From: Oryzias latipes
Taxonomy: Eukaryota; Chordata; Actinopteri; Beloniformes; Adrianichthyidae
NCBI RefSeq assembly: GCF_002234675.1
Contig: NC_019879.2
Coordinates: 21,881,855-21,945,854, forward strand
DNA: 64,000 nt
Direction of reading: 5' to 3'
Made by a program: the position numbers and the translations under genes. Every line of letters begins with the position of its first letter. Position 1 is the first letter of the stretch. This document shows, one piece after another, positions 25,195 through 43,366 of this stretch. The notes beneath the pieces were generated by a model that had not been told where the DNA came from, did no database searches, and saw only the letters and a list, made by a program, of their open reading frames with translations.

Positions 25195-26868
25195 ACTTAC
25201 TTGGACAAAAGTGCAAAAATCAGAATCTAACAAAGTATAATGTGCAACTATGCAAAATTTGAAATGTGCCAATATAAAAAAAGTGGAACACGCTATTTTA
25301 AATGCCAACAAATTCTTGAATATATTTCTAAAGATCCCTACATGCAGGACAGTCTATACCTTCCAGAATTAAAACTAAAACTGAGCAAAACCTCCCCTAA
25401 AACAGCAACAATATGTACCGGTAATGGGAGTTTTCGCTCATTGTTACCTTGCTTTGTTTAACAGAAATGGATTCTTTCTTAAATGTATATAAGATTCTGC
25501 CTGGATAAGAATGAAAACCATCATAATTAGCTTCCAGCACGATCAGAGGGAGAGCATCACATTAGCTTATGGTGAGACAGAAAATGAGAGGCGGTGTTTT
25601 TGTGACGGTGTCTGCAGGGCGGACTCAGACCATGAAATGCCGAATGTCTGTCTCTGCACTCCTCTGCTCCCCCCTCCATTTTGCACACAGGCTCACAGAG
25701 AAAGATTTCAGCCCCATTAAGCTGATCCAGCTGGAAAAAAACTCATCTGAGAACAGACTGACTGCAAAAAAGAAAACCCATCCATCTGATTTGCTCACCT
25801 TCGTTTATTTGCATATTTTGAGACTGGAGTGAAAGTTTCCTTCTTGTTCTCAAATAGGGCAATCAGTCATCTTTTCTTTCTGAGCCGTGTCAGTCGTTTC
25901 TCTGGTACATCTCGTCAGCTGTTCCCTAATATGCCAAATATATCTCTTGCCCCTGGGAATCACTGCCACATTAGCTTCCTGATAGATACTGACATCCCCA
26001 TAGTGAGAGGGAAGTCTAATGAAAGGATGATGATGATGATAATATTGACTATGGGCTCCTCGCCAAGCCTTCCCTCTATTCTGCACTCACCACTCATGCA
26101 GCTCCTCTTTAAAGCTGCTTCTATAATTGCTTTCACTTGTTAACATTTCAAAATTTGCATCCGTGTTCAGGTTTTATCGCGCTTCTGCTCCACGTGTTAG
26201 TGTGTTATCAACATGTGTGGAATTGTCCTCGTATATTTACACCAAACAGCCACTGTGTTTGACAAAAGAGTGATAACAGGATCAATTGTCGTACCTTCAG
26301 GCCTGTGTCTCCTGAGCTAATTATAATGGCTTACACTTATCTAAATAGCCTCCTTTTAATGACTGCGTGTCCCCAACCTGAATAATTGAGGTCCAGAATA
26401 AATTTTAAGCAGGAGATTGATTATTTAAAGACGGCAGGTTGCCTGTCTTCATGGCAGCGGTGTAGAAAATCTAATGTGCCACTTAAAGCCTGTGGTCTTT
26501 GTTGATGTTTTCTACATCAGCCCTGGAGCTGTGGCACTTGCAGCTTACATCTGTGTTGTAATTGCTTTTTCACCAGCTTTAACAGCCTCACAGCCCATGG
26601 GACGTGTTTTTCTTTTTTTCCAAATATTTGCTTCTTATTTTGAAGAAGGACAGTCAACAAAAACTAATTTGCTTCTGTTTGAATGTGGGACAAACCTGTG
26701 CAAGACTTTTGAAATTATGTTTAAAATGACCATTCTGGGGGCTGATCTTTAAGCGTTCATGTTTTCCTCTATCACTTTCAGCATCATGAAAAATATTGGA
26801 TCAAACGTGCAAATGAGCCAATTTGCCAACACTCAAGATACTGTCAATGATGACTCTCATTCATCCAG

Positions 26869-27047
26869 GTTGATTCCATCATAATAGCAGGTTTAGGGGC
26901 TGTCATCTGGACTCAGTTTTTAAAGTTAGAAGACGTTTCACCTCTTATCCAAAAGGCTTTGTCATTTCAATTGAGAATTGACAACGTCTTCTAACTTTAA
27001 AAACTGAGTCCAGGTGACAGCCCCCAAACCTACTACTATGATCAACC
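26869..27047. mobile_element. Foldback (inverted-repeat) element
   Basis: Two arms of about 65 bp face each other around a loop of about 46 bp. Left-arm features GGTTTAGGGGCTGTCATCTGG and ACTCAGTTTTTAAAGTTAGA reappear in reverse complement at 26983-27047 with only a few mismatches and one indel. The loop holds ACCTCTTATCCAAAAGGCTT, which resembles a phrase in palindromic fish MITEs. Non-coding. Confidence 0.8.
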
Positions 27048-28717
27048 CTCAGGATGTGACTTTGTTCTAACAGGATACCCAGTTGCTTTTGTCAGGACCA
27101 AGAGGTTATGTGTTGATGTACTCCTCATTATTTTGGACGGGCCATCCATTGTAAAAATGCCCAAAGACGAGGACAGGTCAGTTTTGTGGGCCGTAAATTT
27201 CTTCCAGAAGTGTAAATCTTTGACAACTGCTAACAGCCATCACAAAGTCTAAAGGCCTCCACAAAGCTGCTGCTGAAATATTGAGATTATTTATCTGCCT
27301 CTTGACAGAGAAATTGTCACCATGAAAGTGTATTTCTGACTTAACTTGAAATCATTTAAGATCGTTTTAGACTTTCGATGTCACTGTCTGAGCTCAAATT
27401 AGAGACTATAATAAGTTGATTCATATATTGAAAATTATATTTAACATTGGCAAAATTATTTTATATTAGCAAAAACTGGGAAAAAAAAACCCAGAAGATA
27501 AGTATCTGCTGCTTGCTGCTGCAGATTGAAGACTGCTTACAGATTGTTTGGAGGGTTGAAACGCACAGTAATCCCATTAATGCCATTTTGCAAATACAGT
27601 ATATGCATGATACATCTCCGGAAACCCACTTTCATTCTTAGAACCATATCTAGTTGGAGAAGGAGAAAAACATTATAGGAAAAGAGGGGGATTCTCAAAA
27701 AAAGCAATTGTTTTTTTTTTGCATATAATATTGCTGCTTTTGACAACTATTCCAAATGTATTTTAAAGTTGATGACAGAAAAATCTCAAAAAGTTGTCCC
27801 AAGAAAAATAAAATCTGCAAAATTGAATGTGTATATCTTTTATTCTTTCTCGTATTGTTGATACTGCAACTGTGGACAATATGGTAATCATTTTAAGAAG
27901 GCCCGTCTTCTGAATAGATAGATGACATTTATTTTTTAACCTCAAAATGTAAGACAATTTTTTTGTAATCATGATGCCTTCTCAGATCTCACTTTATTTT
28001 TTTAAATGATCTGGAAAAAACAAAATTCTGTGATTAGAATAGGCTTGAATTGATTTTGTGGGCTTAATATTTACACGGTCCTGATGATCTCAGTCACAAA
28101 ACATCTTTTAATGGGATAGGCTACCATGCATTTTGCATGTCAAGCAACTCACCAGATATGATGTAAAATCTGATGCTGGCTGGAATTATTTTGACAAAAC
28201 TTTTACTAATTAAAATTATGAAACAAAAAAAAGAAAGAAAAGAAGGAAGGATACGTTTTTTTCATAAGCAGCACTAAAACACATTTAAATCACATTAATG
28301 CAACAACAAAAACAGAACACATTGCACTAAACAAAAAATCCTAGGAATCGAAGGTCACTATATTTGTCATAAAGCTACTTTAAAACTGTAAATTATGTGT
28401 GTTTTAGGAAATTTAGAGAAACATCAAAAACTAATTAAAATAGTCAACAGAAAAACATGAAATTGTGAACAAACATTACAAATGGAACATATTCACTAAT
28501 TCAAAGAGCTTGCATTTAATTATGTGGATAATTTAAAAGTGAATACAAATAAATGATGTCAACAATTTACAGTGATCACTTTTACAAGAGTCATACAGGA
28601 TGTGTGGTTAAAAATGTAATGTTTGTTGTTCGTTTTTGGTCTTAAAATGTATGAAAAATAATCTTGTTTTTGAGAAGATTCGTATGTGACTAACCTAATT
28701 GTTCAGGCAAATTTATG

Positions 28718-28928
28718 TAACCCTTGTGCCATCCTAGGCACTTTAACATTGGGAGTTGGGTCATCTAGACCCACTAGAGAGTGCTCTGAACCTTTTTTCT
28801 TCATTGATTTGTGATCTTCACTGGTGTCCGTGGATTACATGAAATCTTTCCACCTTTATCCACCTTTGTCATGGTAGGGAGAACACGTCAAAGTAAGGGT
28901 GGGGTCATCTAAGATAGCACAAGGGTTA
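28718..28928 (+). mobile_element. MITE, copy B (211 bp)
   Basis: The same element as 20285-20495: same length and orientation, TAACCCTTGTG and CACAAGGGTTA ends, about 94% identical by eye. It lies about 0.6 kb upstream of the gorasp2 start codon. Confidence 0.85.
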
Positions 28929-29149
28929 AGGTTCGATTAATAAACAATTCAGCTGTGCTTCGACTTCCTCTTTTCTGTCAGTCATTAGCTGCAAAAGTTG
29001 CAAAATCTTGAGACCAAAACAAACTAAATTCTATAACAAAGAGTCAAAACAATAACTGTCAGATTTCTAAATGTTATGTTACATTTACGGAAATAATACA
29101 AAAACATCTTCTGTGACTATAACGTTGATTTAGCTGGGCTGGTGTTAAT

Positions 29150-29350
29150 TGGACTAACAGCTTCCGCAGAATGTGCGGCGCTTATGCGTGATTGTGGAGC
29201 TCGGGCGGGGAGGGAGGGAAGGTTGCGCCACAGGAAGTGCCGAGACAAACCAGGAACCGCAGGAGACTCGGCATGATTTGGCGCAGAGCCGACGGCTAAA
29301 CTGCACAGGCGAACCGGTCGGACTCCCCCTCCCCACCCAGGGAAGGAAGG
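29150..29350 (+). promoter_or_regulatory. gorasp2: gorasp2 promoter/5' UTR, CpG-rich
   Basis: Abrupt rise in GC and CpG in AT-rich surroundings. An ETS-type site ACAGGAAGTG is at 29230-29239, which is typical of housekeeping promoters. No TATA box is evident. The CpG-rich zone continues through the first coding exon to about 29630. Confidence 0.6.
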
Positions 29351-32300
29351 ATGGGGGGCTCTCCGAGCGTCCAGATTCCGGGCGGAGGAAGCGAGGGCTA
29401 CCACGTCCTGAAGGTGAGACAGGGGGGGAGCGAGCTGCAGTCCCGCAGGCGGCGGACGAGCGTGGAGGGATGCTTCGGGGAAACGCACGGATGTGTGAAC
29501 GTGAATCCACATGGATCCGGAATTGATTGGAAGAATGAATGAGCGCAAATGTCCACGCGAGCTGTCATTTGGTGCATCGCTGCGATGGAGCTCAGATGAC
29601 CGTGCGCCAATCTGCGCTGAGAGCGCAGATTGGGATTATTGTCCGTCTATTCTGATTTTTTTTTTTTAAGTATTGTTATTTTCATTTTACTTTAACTCAT
29701 TGGCAAACTAGTCAAACATTCCTACTTCTAATTTGAGAAAGAGAGAGACAATCCCCGCATCCAGCGCCAGACTAACCGGTGTGGCCACTATGACTAACCT
29801 GAAAGACAGGCGTGTTCCTTTAAAATCACATTGACGTTACTTGGCAACGCCTGTTTGATTCGAGGAAGAAGATCCTCTGCAGACTTTTGACTTTTCTCCC
29901 ATTAAAACGGTCAAACTTTCATTCCATGATGCATTGCAACAACAGTCAGGTGATGCTTTACTCCCATCTTGACTCTGGAAGCCACAAAAGCAGACTTTTT
30001 TAATAAAATTTATTCTGAATCTACAATTCTTAAGAAATCTTCACTCTTAATGCAACGTTCTTTTGAATTATATTTGGAGTCCAGCGAAAAGGAAAAACTA
30101 GACAAAGGAAGAGAAAAATAACCAAATCTCTAAACTTTACATGTTGTGCTTCAAATCGTAGAAACCTTCATATTTTAACATTCTAGTTAATATTCAGTCT
30201 TCAGGTAAAACTTACTTTTCTTACATTTGAGGTTTTTTAATGTAGTTTAATTAAAATTGAGCAACTCTCTGTTTATGTTGGGTAATTTAGTCACTGAACT
30301 TAATTTTTCTGACATAAATGGAATGTAGATTTTAGACGTTTTATGTTGTTCACCTTTCATCACATTTCCTCAGAGGCCGCTTCAGTGAATCAGCTATTAC
30401 TGAGTTGCACAGGAAGTTTGACAAAGATTATTAAGAAACCCTGTATTTTATCCGGGCTGGGGACCGGCACAAGGACAAAGACCCGGGCCCCCTTGTGCCT
30501 ATGTAGTTAGGCAGTCTTGCCTAAGGACCCACACTGGATGAAGCTCTTCACGCCCCCTGGAAAATGAACTCTGGTATCCCACCCACACTCAGCCAACTGA
30601 GCTTTTCATCCGTGTTATACATGGCTTATTTCTTTATGGATTTATTAGCTGTTGTTTAGGAAAATATGAGCTTGTTTATGGAGAAGTCAAAAGGGAAAAG
30701 GAGTCAACGTTCCTAAAACAAAAAACTCATTAAAAAATGTTTGGATTTTAGTATTTTATTATGAACAAAATATATTCGGATCACCTTTAGGTCACGTAAA
30801 AAATAAAATAAGTCAAATGTTTACATGTAACCTTTTGATATTTTGTTCTTTTAAGCATCATACTTGAATAGAGTTTTACATTTGTGCTTAGTTCCCAGGA
30901 AATGAAGCAGCAGAAATAATTTCCAATAGTTACATTATTTTAATCAAAACAGGAAACTAAACTAACACAATTTTGACTCTAAATGGTGTTGTGTTTTCTC
31001 ACTTGCATAAATTTGTCCTCCTTTGCATTTTTTTTTTATTCACTGATGGAAAATAATATCTAATAGAGTTCACTATCTCTACTTTGTAGGTGCAGGAGAA
31101 TTCCCCCGGTCATCAGGCAGGATTGGAGCCTTTCTTTGATTTTATCATCTCGGTTTGTGACACCAGACTGGTGAGTGTGTACCTTTTACCTTGGATGTCT
31201 TTCGTTTACAGGTTGGATGAAATCAGCAGGTTCGTCACAGACTGAGTTGAATGAACTGATCTCTAACAGAACAGGGATAACGACACGCTGAAAGAGCTTC
31301 TGAAGATCAATGTAGAGAGGCCTGTGAAGGTGCTGCTGTACAGCAGCAAGACCCTTTCTGTGAGGGAGACCACCGTCACGCCCAGCACCACGTGGGGCGG
31401 CCGTGGCCTTCTCGGTGTCAGCATTCGGTTCTGCAGCTTCCAGGGAGCCAATGAAAATGTTTGGCATGTCTTGGTGCGTGTGCAGGTGTGACAGCAGGCT
31501 TCTTTTGGAATAAAGTTCCTTCTTTGATGCGTTGTCCTCGTGTTTGACCTCAGGAGATTGAGCCAAACTCTCCCGCATCTCTGGCTGGTTTGAGAGCTCA
31601 CGTGGACTTCATCATAGGAGCAGACGCGGAAATGAATGAGGTGAATGCCTTTCTGATTGATCTTTTAGATCAGAACACCAGCTTTGCTGACCTGGTTACT
31701 GTTTTTGGTCCTTGAGCAGGGCGAAGATCTGTTCTCCCTCATTGAAGCACATGAAGGGAAGGAGCTAAAGATGTACGTTTACAGCACGGACGCAGACAAC
31801 TGTCGCGAAGTGATCATCACTCCCAACTCTGAGTGGGGCGGGAAGGGCAGGTATGTTAGACCATCAATTCCACCTCTTTGTGTCAAATATTTATCCTGTT
31901 AAACCTTTTTAACTACCGTAAGTCTTCATCACAAAACGTCTAAAAAGTTTGGATTTAGGATTTAACTCGTGCACCAAAATCCATCAGTTCTCTGCTCAGA
32001 TGTTTAAAGGCCCTGGCACCTTTTCTAGAAATAATTTACATTTAGAGAACATGACTAACATGTCACTGCTCTGGCTTTCTAAGTAGTCCAAGGTAAAGGT
32101 TAGTCAAAAATACAATGATTTTTGAATATTCAATTATTCAGTCAATTTAGTGTGTTTAAAACAAGCGGAAGTAACTTATTAGTAATCATTTTCCTTAGTA
32201 ATTTTAAAACATTCATTTTTTAAATTCCAAAATTAGTACAACCTTTTTCTTTTTTACCTGTTTTACTATACATTGTTCGAAGTACATTGTTTTTAGGGTT

Positions 32301-35200
32301 GGAGTCAAATGCTAAATGTAACTCCACCTCTTTTCTGAAAATAATTGTTGTTATTATAAACATGCTAACGTTTCAAACTCCTAAAAGTAAATCCTTGTTT
32401 CAATTTTTTTGTTTATGTTGGGTAATTTAGTCACTAAACTTAATTTTTCTGACATAAATGGAATGTAGATTGTAGAGGTTTTATGTTGTTCACCTTTCAT
32501 CACATTTCCTAAAAGGTCGCTACAGCGAATCAGCTTTCACTGATTTGCACAGGTAGTTTGACAAGGATTATTAAGAAACCCTGTATTTTATCCGGGCTGG
32601 GGACCGGGACAGGGACAAAGACCCGGGCCCCCTTGTGCCTATGTAGTTAGGCAGTCTTGCCTAAGGACCCACACTGACCTGTTTCTATTCATCTTAGCTA
32701 GAACAAGGTCATTGAAAATATGCCAATTCTATATGGAACATTAAGGAATATTACAACCTATCTATCTATTTTTAAACATCCATTGCAGGGACCATAGGCC
32801 AATTAATTCCTTTTTTGTAATGACATCAAACACGGACATCAGCCTCAACCTGGACAGAAATGACTCATTTTCTGTTTAGGATTCTATTTACCTTTTTAAA
32901 GTGAGAATTTTTGTTTAAATGTGGTTTAAAATATCTAAACTGTGACATTAGATCATCTATAGGATTATGAAAAAGAACAACTTGTTATTGCAATAAATGC
33001 AAATACATTTTCCAGAACCCTTTCTTTTCTTTGAACACTAAACTGAAATTCCTGTACTCGCCAGATGACCTAATATTGTCGTGCTGAACAAATATTTACA
33101 GAATATTTTGGCAATTCATAATGACATATTGGAAAGATAACATAAGTACAACTTTCTTCAAGTTTCATGACTTCATCATTTTCCTGAATAAAGCTTTTGC
33201 AGCCCTTTTCTGGTTTTCTCATGGATGCCAGCTTTTATTCAAATTCTCCTAGAAGATGCGGACATGAATGGCCCTGACAGAGGGTCTGAAATATGTTTGT
33301 TTTACTCATTTGGGTATAAACGTCATATGCACAAACAGGACGACGCCTGTTTTCCTGACTGGATGCGAGACATTTCTGACTTTATCCTCTGCTGTTACCA
33401 TAATATTCAAAATGCCCTCACAAGTACACAAACAAAAACAGAATATAAATAAACATAAACGCATGAAATCAGAATATGCACTTTATTCTTGCATGGAAAC
33501 TTAGTTGAGGTTACTTCTGAGATGCACTGAATGAAGTGGAGTCAGCTTGAATATTATACTTCAGCCATCTTTTATTAAGATCTGCACAATTTTTATGACA
33601 TTCCCAGACTTGGTAGCACACAAAAAACGTTACTGGAAGTGTTCAATAAAAGTATTTCAATGAGACCATTTTCATCTCTGCAGCCTTGGATGTGGGATTG
33701 GTTTCGGTTACCTGCACAGGATACCCACACTGCCTCTCAAAGAAAGCAAGAAAGGCTTTCCTGCACCAACTCCTGACGTGGCTCCAGCATCTCTTGATGG
33801 CCTTTCAGAGGTAACTCTATGGGATTGACCATAAAAATCATTATTATGTGTTATTATTAGTGTTTTCAGCTCTCACAACACTTAAGGATCTTTTTCTTAA
33901 TCGCCAGGTCCATCTCTCTGCTGTCACTACAACCATTCCAGCTGTGTCGTCTTCGGCTTCAGCTGGATTAGAGCTGTCTCTTGCAACTTTATCGGTCGGC
34001 TCGAAACTGGACGCTGAGCGAGGAAATCTACCAACAGGTGTGACGGCTGAATATGTTGTGTTTGAAGGCAATTTTCATATCGGTTTAACCTTTAGCCTTA
34101 AAGGGCTTGAGTAACTTTACAGGATCAGAATGAAACTACTGTATTTTAATGGGATAATAGCAGTTACTTCCACTTCTCCCATCATCAAAGTGCTCTGCAA
34201 AGTCACTAAATGGCTTCACTTTTCTACATTGGTGCCTCAAAGACACTGAACACACAAACAGAACTCTTTCTCTTTCTTGATTCTTAGGCTCGATGCCTCA
34301 TTCTGGAGGTTTTGCATCTTTTTATCATCTGCCAAACGTGGGCCCTGTACTTCCACCAGGAATCAGGATGCAACATTCAGGTACCTGTAAGGAGGCTTGT
34401 TTGTGAAAAATATTTTGGGTCTGGTTTGTCCTAACTTTGTCCTATTTTGAACATTTCATTTATTTTGGACCATGTGGAGAACAAAACATAGAAAAAAACC
34501 TTGAAGGAAATGTTACTGTTGAGGAGAATTCATCTACAGACAATATTGTTCTTTTTAAAAGTAAATGTATGAGTCTTTGTGGATTTTTTTCTTCACTGAA
34601 TAGCTGCTGTATTTCAGCTGAAAGAAATGCTTTCAGTATCAATTTGTGCTCAAGTTGATCTGCCATAACTGGTTAGAAGACTAAAAATTGTGGCATTTGT
34701 CGTCTTCATTTCCATCATACATTTACCAAAATGACTTTTAATTCCTTCATTGATTTCCTAAATCTTCCAAAGTGAGCCTGTCTGTAAATATTTCCATCCT
34801 TCAACCTGCTGGTGCATTAGGGTTTGATGCAGCTCCTTCATTCTACAGTATTTGGTTTGTTTTTTTGATGGAGTTTCAGCAAAAAAACAGCAGCTCTGAT
34901 TTGTAGAACCCCAAAGATCTTAAATTCTAAGGTCAACCAAGCAAAGCCTCCAAATGCATTTGTAACATGCAGTGTTTTATTCTGCTCCCTGCAGGTCTTT
35001 CGCCTCCTCCCAGCATGGCAGGTGCAGTCTGCAGCAAGGGTCTGCTTCCTTCTGACTTTGTGTGTGCTGTTCCTGCCAACACAGAGTCCTTGGCAGCACT
35101 CGCTTCCACCTCTGCCCATATGAACAGTTCATTGACCCAAACCCATAGCCCCTTGATGCCTGCATCTGGATCAATTAGTATCACCGTGGACTCCTCTTAG
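29351..35200 (+). CDS. gorasp2: Golgi reassembly-stacking protein 2 (GRASP55), 9 coding exons, 373 aa
   Basis: Peripheral Golgi membrane protein that stacks cisternae by homotypic PDZ-like interactions. Exons: 29351-29413, 31090-31170, 31270-31473, 31554-31640, 31720-31850, 33684-33810, 33908-34037, 34288-34380 and 34995-35200; phases agree throughout. The start [13 protein letters not shown] keeps Gly2 for myristoylation. The two GRASP PDZ-like domains follow, with [53 protein letters not shown] and the second GWGG-type element [21 protein letters not shown]. The Ser/Pro-rich tail is shorter than in human (452 aa) and ends SITVDSS. Two donors 6 nt apart at the end of exon 8 both keep frame. 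Introns 1 and 5 each hold a copy of a 266-bp repeat. The N-terminal half is very secure; the tail exons are assigned by phase and composition. Confidence 0.93.
30271..30536 (+). repeat. 266-bp repeat, copy 1 (gorasp2 intron 1)
   Basis: Direct repeat of 32411-32676, same length and about 93-94% identical by eye. Near its right end the inverted pair GGCACAAGG and CCTTGTGCC can form a hairpin around a CCCGGGCC-containing loop. It is either a dispersed repeat present twice or an intragenic duplication. Confidence 0.85.
32411..32676 (+). repeat. 266-bp repeat, copy 2 (gorasp2 intron 5)
   Basis: Second copy. The left hairpin arm is altered (GGGACAGGG), so the GGCACAAGG/CCTTGTGCC pairing of copy 1 is broken. 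Confidence 0.85.
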
Positions 35201-37058
35201 CACAGTCCGACCAACCGACCCCCACCTGGCTCTCACGTTTTCAGCAGCGGAAGCAGGCTCAGCTCACTCCGCCTGCATTCCTGGAGGCTGTTGGAATGAA
35301 ATAGCTCAACAACTCAAAGTGAAACCCAGGGCAGTTTTTAAAACAGAGGTCTAATGTACCTGAGCTACAAAAACAAAACAAAAAAGGCACAACTTTGAAT
35401 CCTTTTCATAACAGAAAGTCAGCATCATTTCATCTTGAGGGTTGATCTGTTCAAAGTTCGGATTGAGAAAAGTAAAACTTGAACTTGGTCACTGCACTAT
35501 AATAAACTACTGAAGACCGTTGGTTTCTACAGGAAAATGTAAAGTGCAATAATGATTACATGAGTATGTTATGTCTTGTCCTCTTTGTCATTTGTGGTCA
35601 TTTTTGTAGTAGCACGGCAAGCCAGCAGGGGTCACTGCAACCTGAGAATACTTTAGTTCAGTTTGTCGTGGAATTTCTAGAATGTGCGCCTGAAGGGAGC
35701 AAGTAGGGTCTTAAAATTCAACCCAGAATTATGCAAACTGTGTGAATTGAAGATTAAAGCAGAATAAGACAGAGGAGAGCCAAGCTGATCATCAGCAAAC
35801 ATGCCTGTGAATGCAAAGGTCTCCTTAATATACAGAACTAGTGTAAAAAGAAAAAAAACTCTTAAATTTGGGTTACTTTGCTGCATGTCATTTTTGCCAA
35901 ATATGTAAAGCAACTCGAACTTGCAACTGCAGTTTATTACATGTGACTAGAACAGCCACACTGTACATTTCTCAAAGATAAATAATGGATTTGCTTTTTT
36001 TTCCAGCTAAAATTGACTCAATTCTTGTAAGATAGTACATTCTAATTTTTACTATGCTGCCATTTTTGGTGCAGTTGGAACAGTCGCATAAAATGCATGC
36101 TGTTGAGACTTCAGTTTTACCAGGATGACCGTGTAACAACAAAGATGGCCGGCTCCAGTTTGTGTGTTAATAGAATCACATGACCAAAGATCTCCACTTA
36201 AACTCTGAGAATATAAATGCTTGCATTTTAAAACTACATTTCAACTGAAATATCAGTCCGTGTGGAGGGTGTTTCTTGGCATTTTTAATCTCTTAGAACT
36301 GTAATTTCAACGCAAAATGGAACAGAACCACCTCCTCCTCCCAAACCAAAATTCAAATAAGCACCACAATGAGACCACTCCAAATGTGTTGGGAAACATT
36401 TAAATCTTTGAACAGATCAATGCTGCAGCTCAGAATTTGAAAATTCATCTATACAGCATGTGCACTTTCCAATTGATCAATATTATTCCTGCATAGGGTT
36501 TTTATACATCATTTTTTCTACATTTGGTTACTTTGTGCATTAAGTATGCTGCTCCACCCTACCTGTATGCTACACATTATGTTTGCCATGGCTAAAAATT
36601 GAATCCTAAGGTTTGTGGGGAAAACAGAAGTTATCCAAATCAAGGAGGGGAAAAAAAAAAAAAAAAATCTTTGCAGTTCTACTTAACGGTCTTCTCACAG
36701 TAAATTCACGTCTAGCAGCGGAGTCATTTGCGTCCTGGAGGAAATATTTCATCTAAATTGTCGGCTCCTGAATCTCCCTTCGGCCCTTTAAGGCTTTATC
36801 CATCTGACACAACGTCCAATCACATTTCCTTCATGGTACATAGTCTGTTTCAGTGCTTTCGTCGGACCCTTAGAACGATCCATTTCTCCATGTCCTTAAA
36901 ACGTCCCTTCACTGTCCGTCGGTTGTTGAAGCCCTCTTACACAAGCAGAGCTTGGTACAGGTCAGGAGGTCAATAGAAAGTTCTGTGGTACTTTTCCTTC
37001 GCTTGCTGGTTCTTCCTTTTCTTCAAGTCCAAGCCTCAGTCTGCTGTTTTAACAAAAG
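35201..37058. other. Convergent 3' UTRs of gorasp2 (+) and tlk1 (-)
   Basis: The two stops are 1.86 kb apart, tail-to-tail. A gorasp2 poly(A) signal candidate AATAAA is at 35501-35506. A minus-strand AATAAA candidate for tlk1 is near 35933. With these the transcripts need not overlap; use of more distal sites would make them complementary. An A-run is present at about 36651-36667. Confidence 0.5.
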
Positions 37059-41986
<4,928 letters not shown>

Positions 41987-41999
41987 GGTGCCTGGATGG

Positions 42000-43366
42000 A
42001 TTATCAACAATTCAAAATATGTTTTAGTGACACAAGGATGAGATTGATTAAAGCTTTGCAAGGAGAGTTTAAACATTTACTATTTAGCTCTGTTTATTCC
42101 AGTTTAAACTTGCTTTTCTATAAAAGCTGATTCAATTCTTTAACATATTTTTATACATGAATCAAACTGTAGCCAGCATTCATAAGTCAGAGACTTTTCT
42201 TCTCCAACATCAAGGGTCTAGAAGAAAGTATGTTTACAATTGCTAGGCGATGTTGAATACTGTTCTCCTGCAGGAATGACAAAGGAGCTCCATCAACTTC
42301 ATGGCTGCTGCAGACTCCGAGGTGCCTGACGCTGTGCTGCAGAGGGACGCTGCTTTTCAAAGGCTAGAGCTGGAGCACAGTATGCTAGCTCTGAGGATTA
42401 GCTTTGTTTTTACAAACACAAAGGTCTAGTTTCACACAAAACTGATTTTTTTCCACAGCCAGCCACTTGCATACCTGCAAACTACTTCAAAAATATGATT
42501 CCACTCACATTTTGAGACAATGAAATCACAAGTTCTACTATTTACCTAAAAGATGTTTGGGTTCAACTACATATATCATAGTCCATTCCACTCAAAAATA
42601 TCAAATGCAGTATTTTTTTAAACAATTTCACACAGAATTAGTAAAAGAAACATCCCCATCTTAAGAGGAAATCCAGCTCCAGAAATATTTTTATCTCCAT
42701 ATGTGTAAAAACAAATAAAACACTTGCTAATACTTCCTAATCAAAACTACAGGGATTTACTTTAATGTTTATCTGTAAATGAAAATAAATTAATCGATTT
42801 GTTTATTTGTTTGATAGTTTTAACCGACTAGCTAAATAGGGCAACAAGTCAACCTACAAAGGAGTTAAATGGATCTACTTTGCTTTTTAGCGCAAACAGT
42901 CAGTTACTTCCAATCACATTTGGAACATACTGTAGTTATCTTTAACAGAAATACTCCTCACATTTTTGCCATGACAAGCAATACATTAGGAATAAACAAA
43001 ATTCTTCTAATTATATCAACTCAATATTAAAACATAACACAACTTAAGTGCTTTACTCGATTTCTATAGAACCATAAAAGATATCTTTACCCTTCCTGAA
43101 CACCAGGTCTAATGAGTTTCATACATCTTCATTAAAAAAGAACCCAACTCATTCAAATGCTCAGACCAGCTGTAGTTTAATAACAAATACCCCCTTGTTG
43201 CTTTTTCAGTACCATCTTGTTCTTGCTAACGTGAATCCATAACAACACTATCCATTTCACTCAGGATGCTGGTGCCAGCTCCACTCAGCATATGGACAGG
43301 AGTAATGTGCTGCTTCTCAAGGGTTTGCTTGTGTTTCAAACACCAGGGCCTCAGTGCATAACTTAC
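42000..43366 (-). other. tlk1: tlk1 5' intron
   Basis: AT-rich intronic sequence upstream of the first tlk1 coding exon. A GC-richer patch at about 42240-42400 has CTGCAG palindromes but no usable splice pair in phase. Nothing else was recognised. Confidence 0.4.

Larger units (their letters stand above)
22290..29150. other. Intergenic region between gad1 and gorasp2
   Basis: AT-rich with no recognised gene. It contains an A-run at about 23635-23655, a GACA/GGCA microsatellite, a foldback element and MITE copy B. Two parts (about 24100-24520 and 26150-26480) are complex and non-repetitive, with homeodomain cores such as CTAATTATAATGG near 26319, and could be distal gad1 regulatory DNA. That is only a guess without alignment. 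Confidence 0.5.

Noticed and set aside
29117-29610. Several long frames on both strands around the gorasp2 start
   Set aside because: CpG-rich promoter sequence produces stop-poor frames; only the 21-codon first exon is supported.
42240-42400. Possible N-terminal tlk1 exon
   Set aside because: A GC-richer patch with ATG on the minus strand, but the frame reaches a stop and no donor joins it in phase to MEELH.
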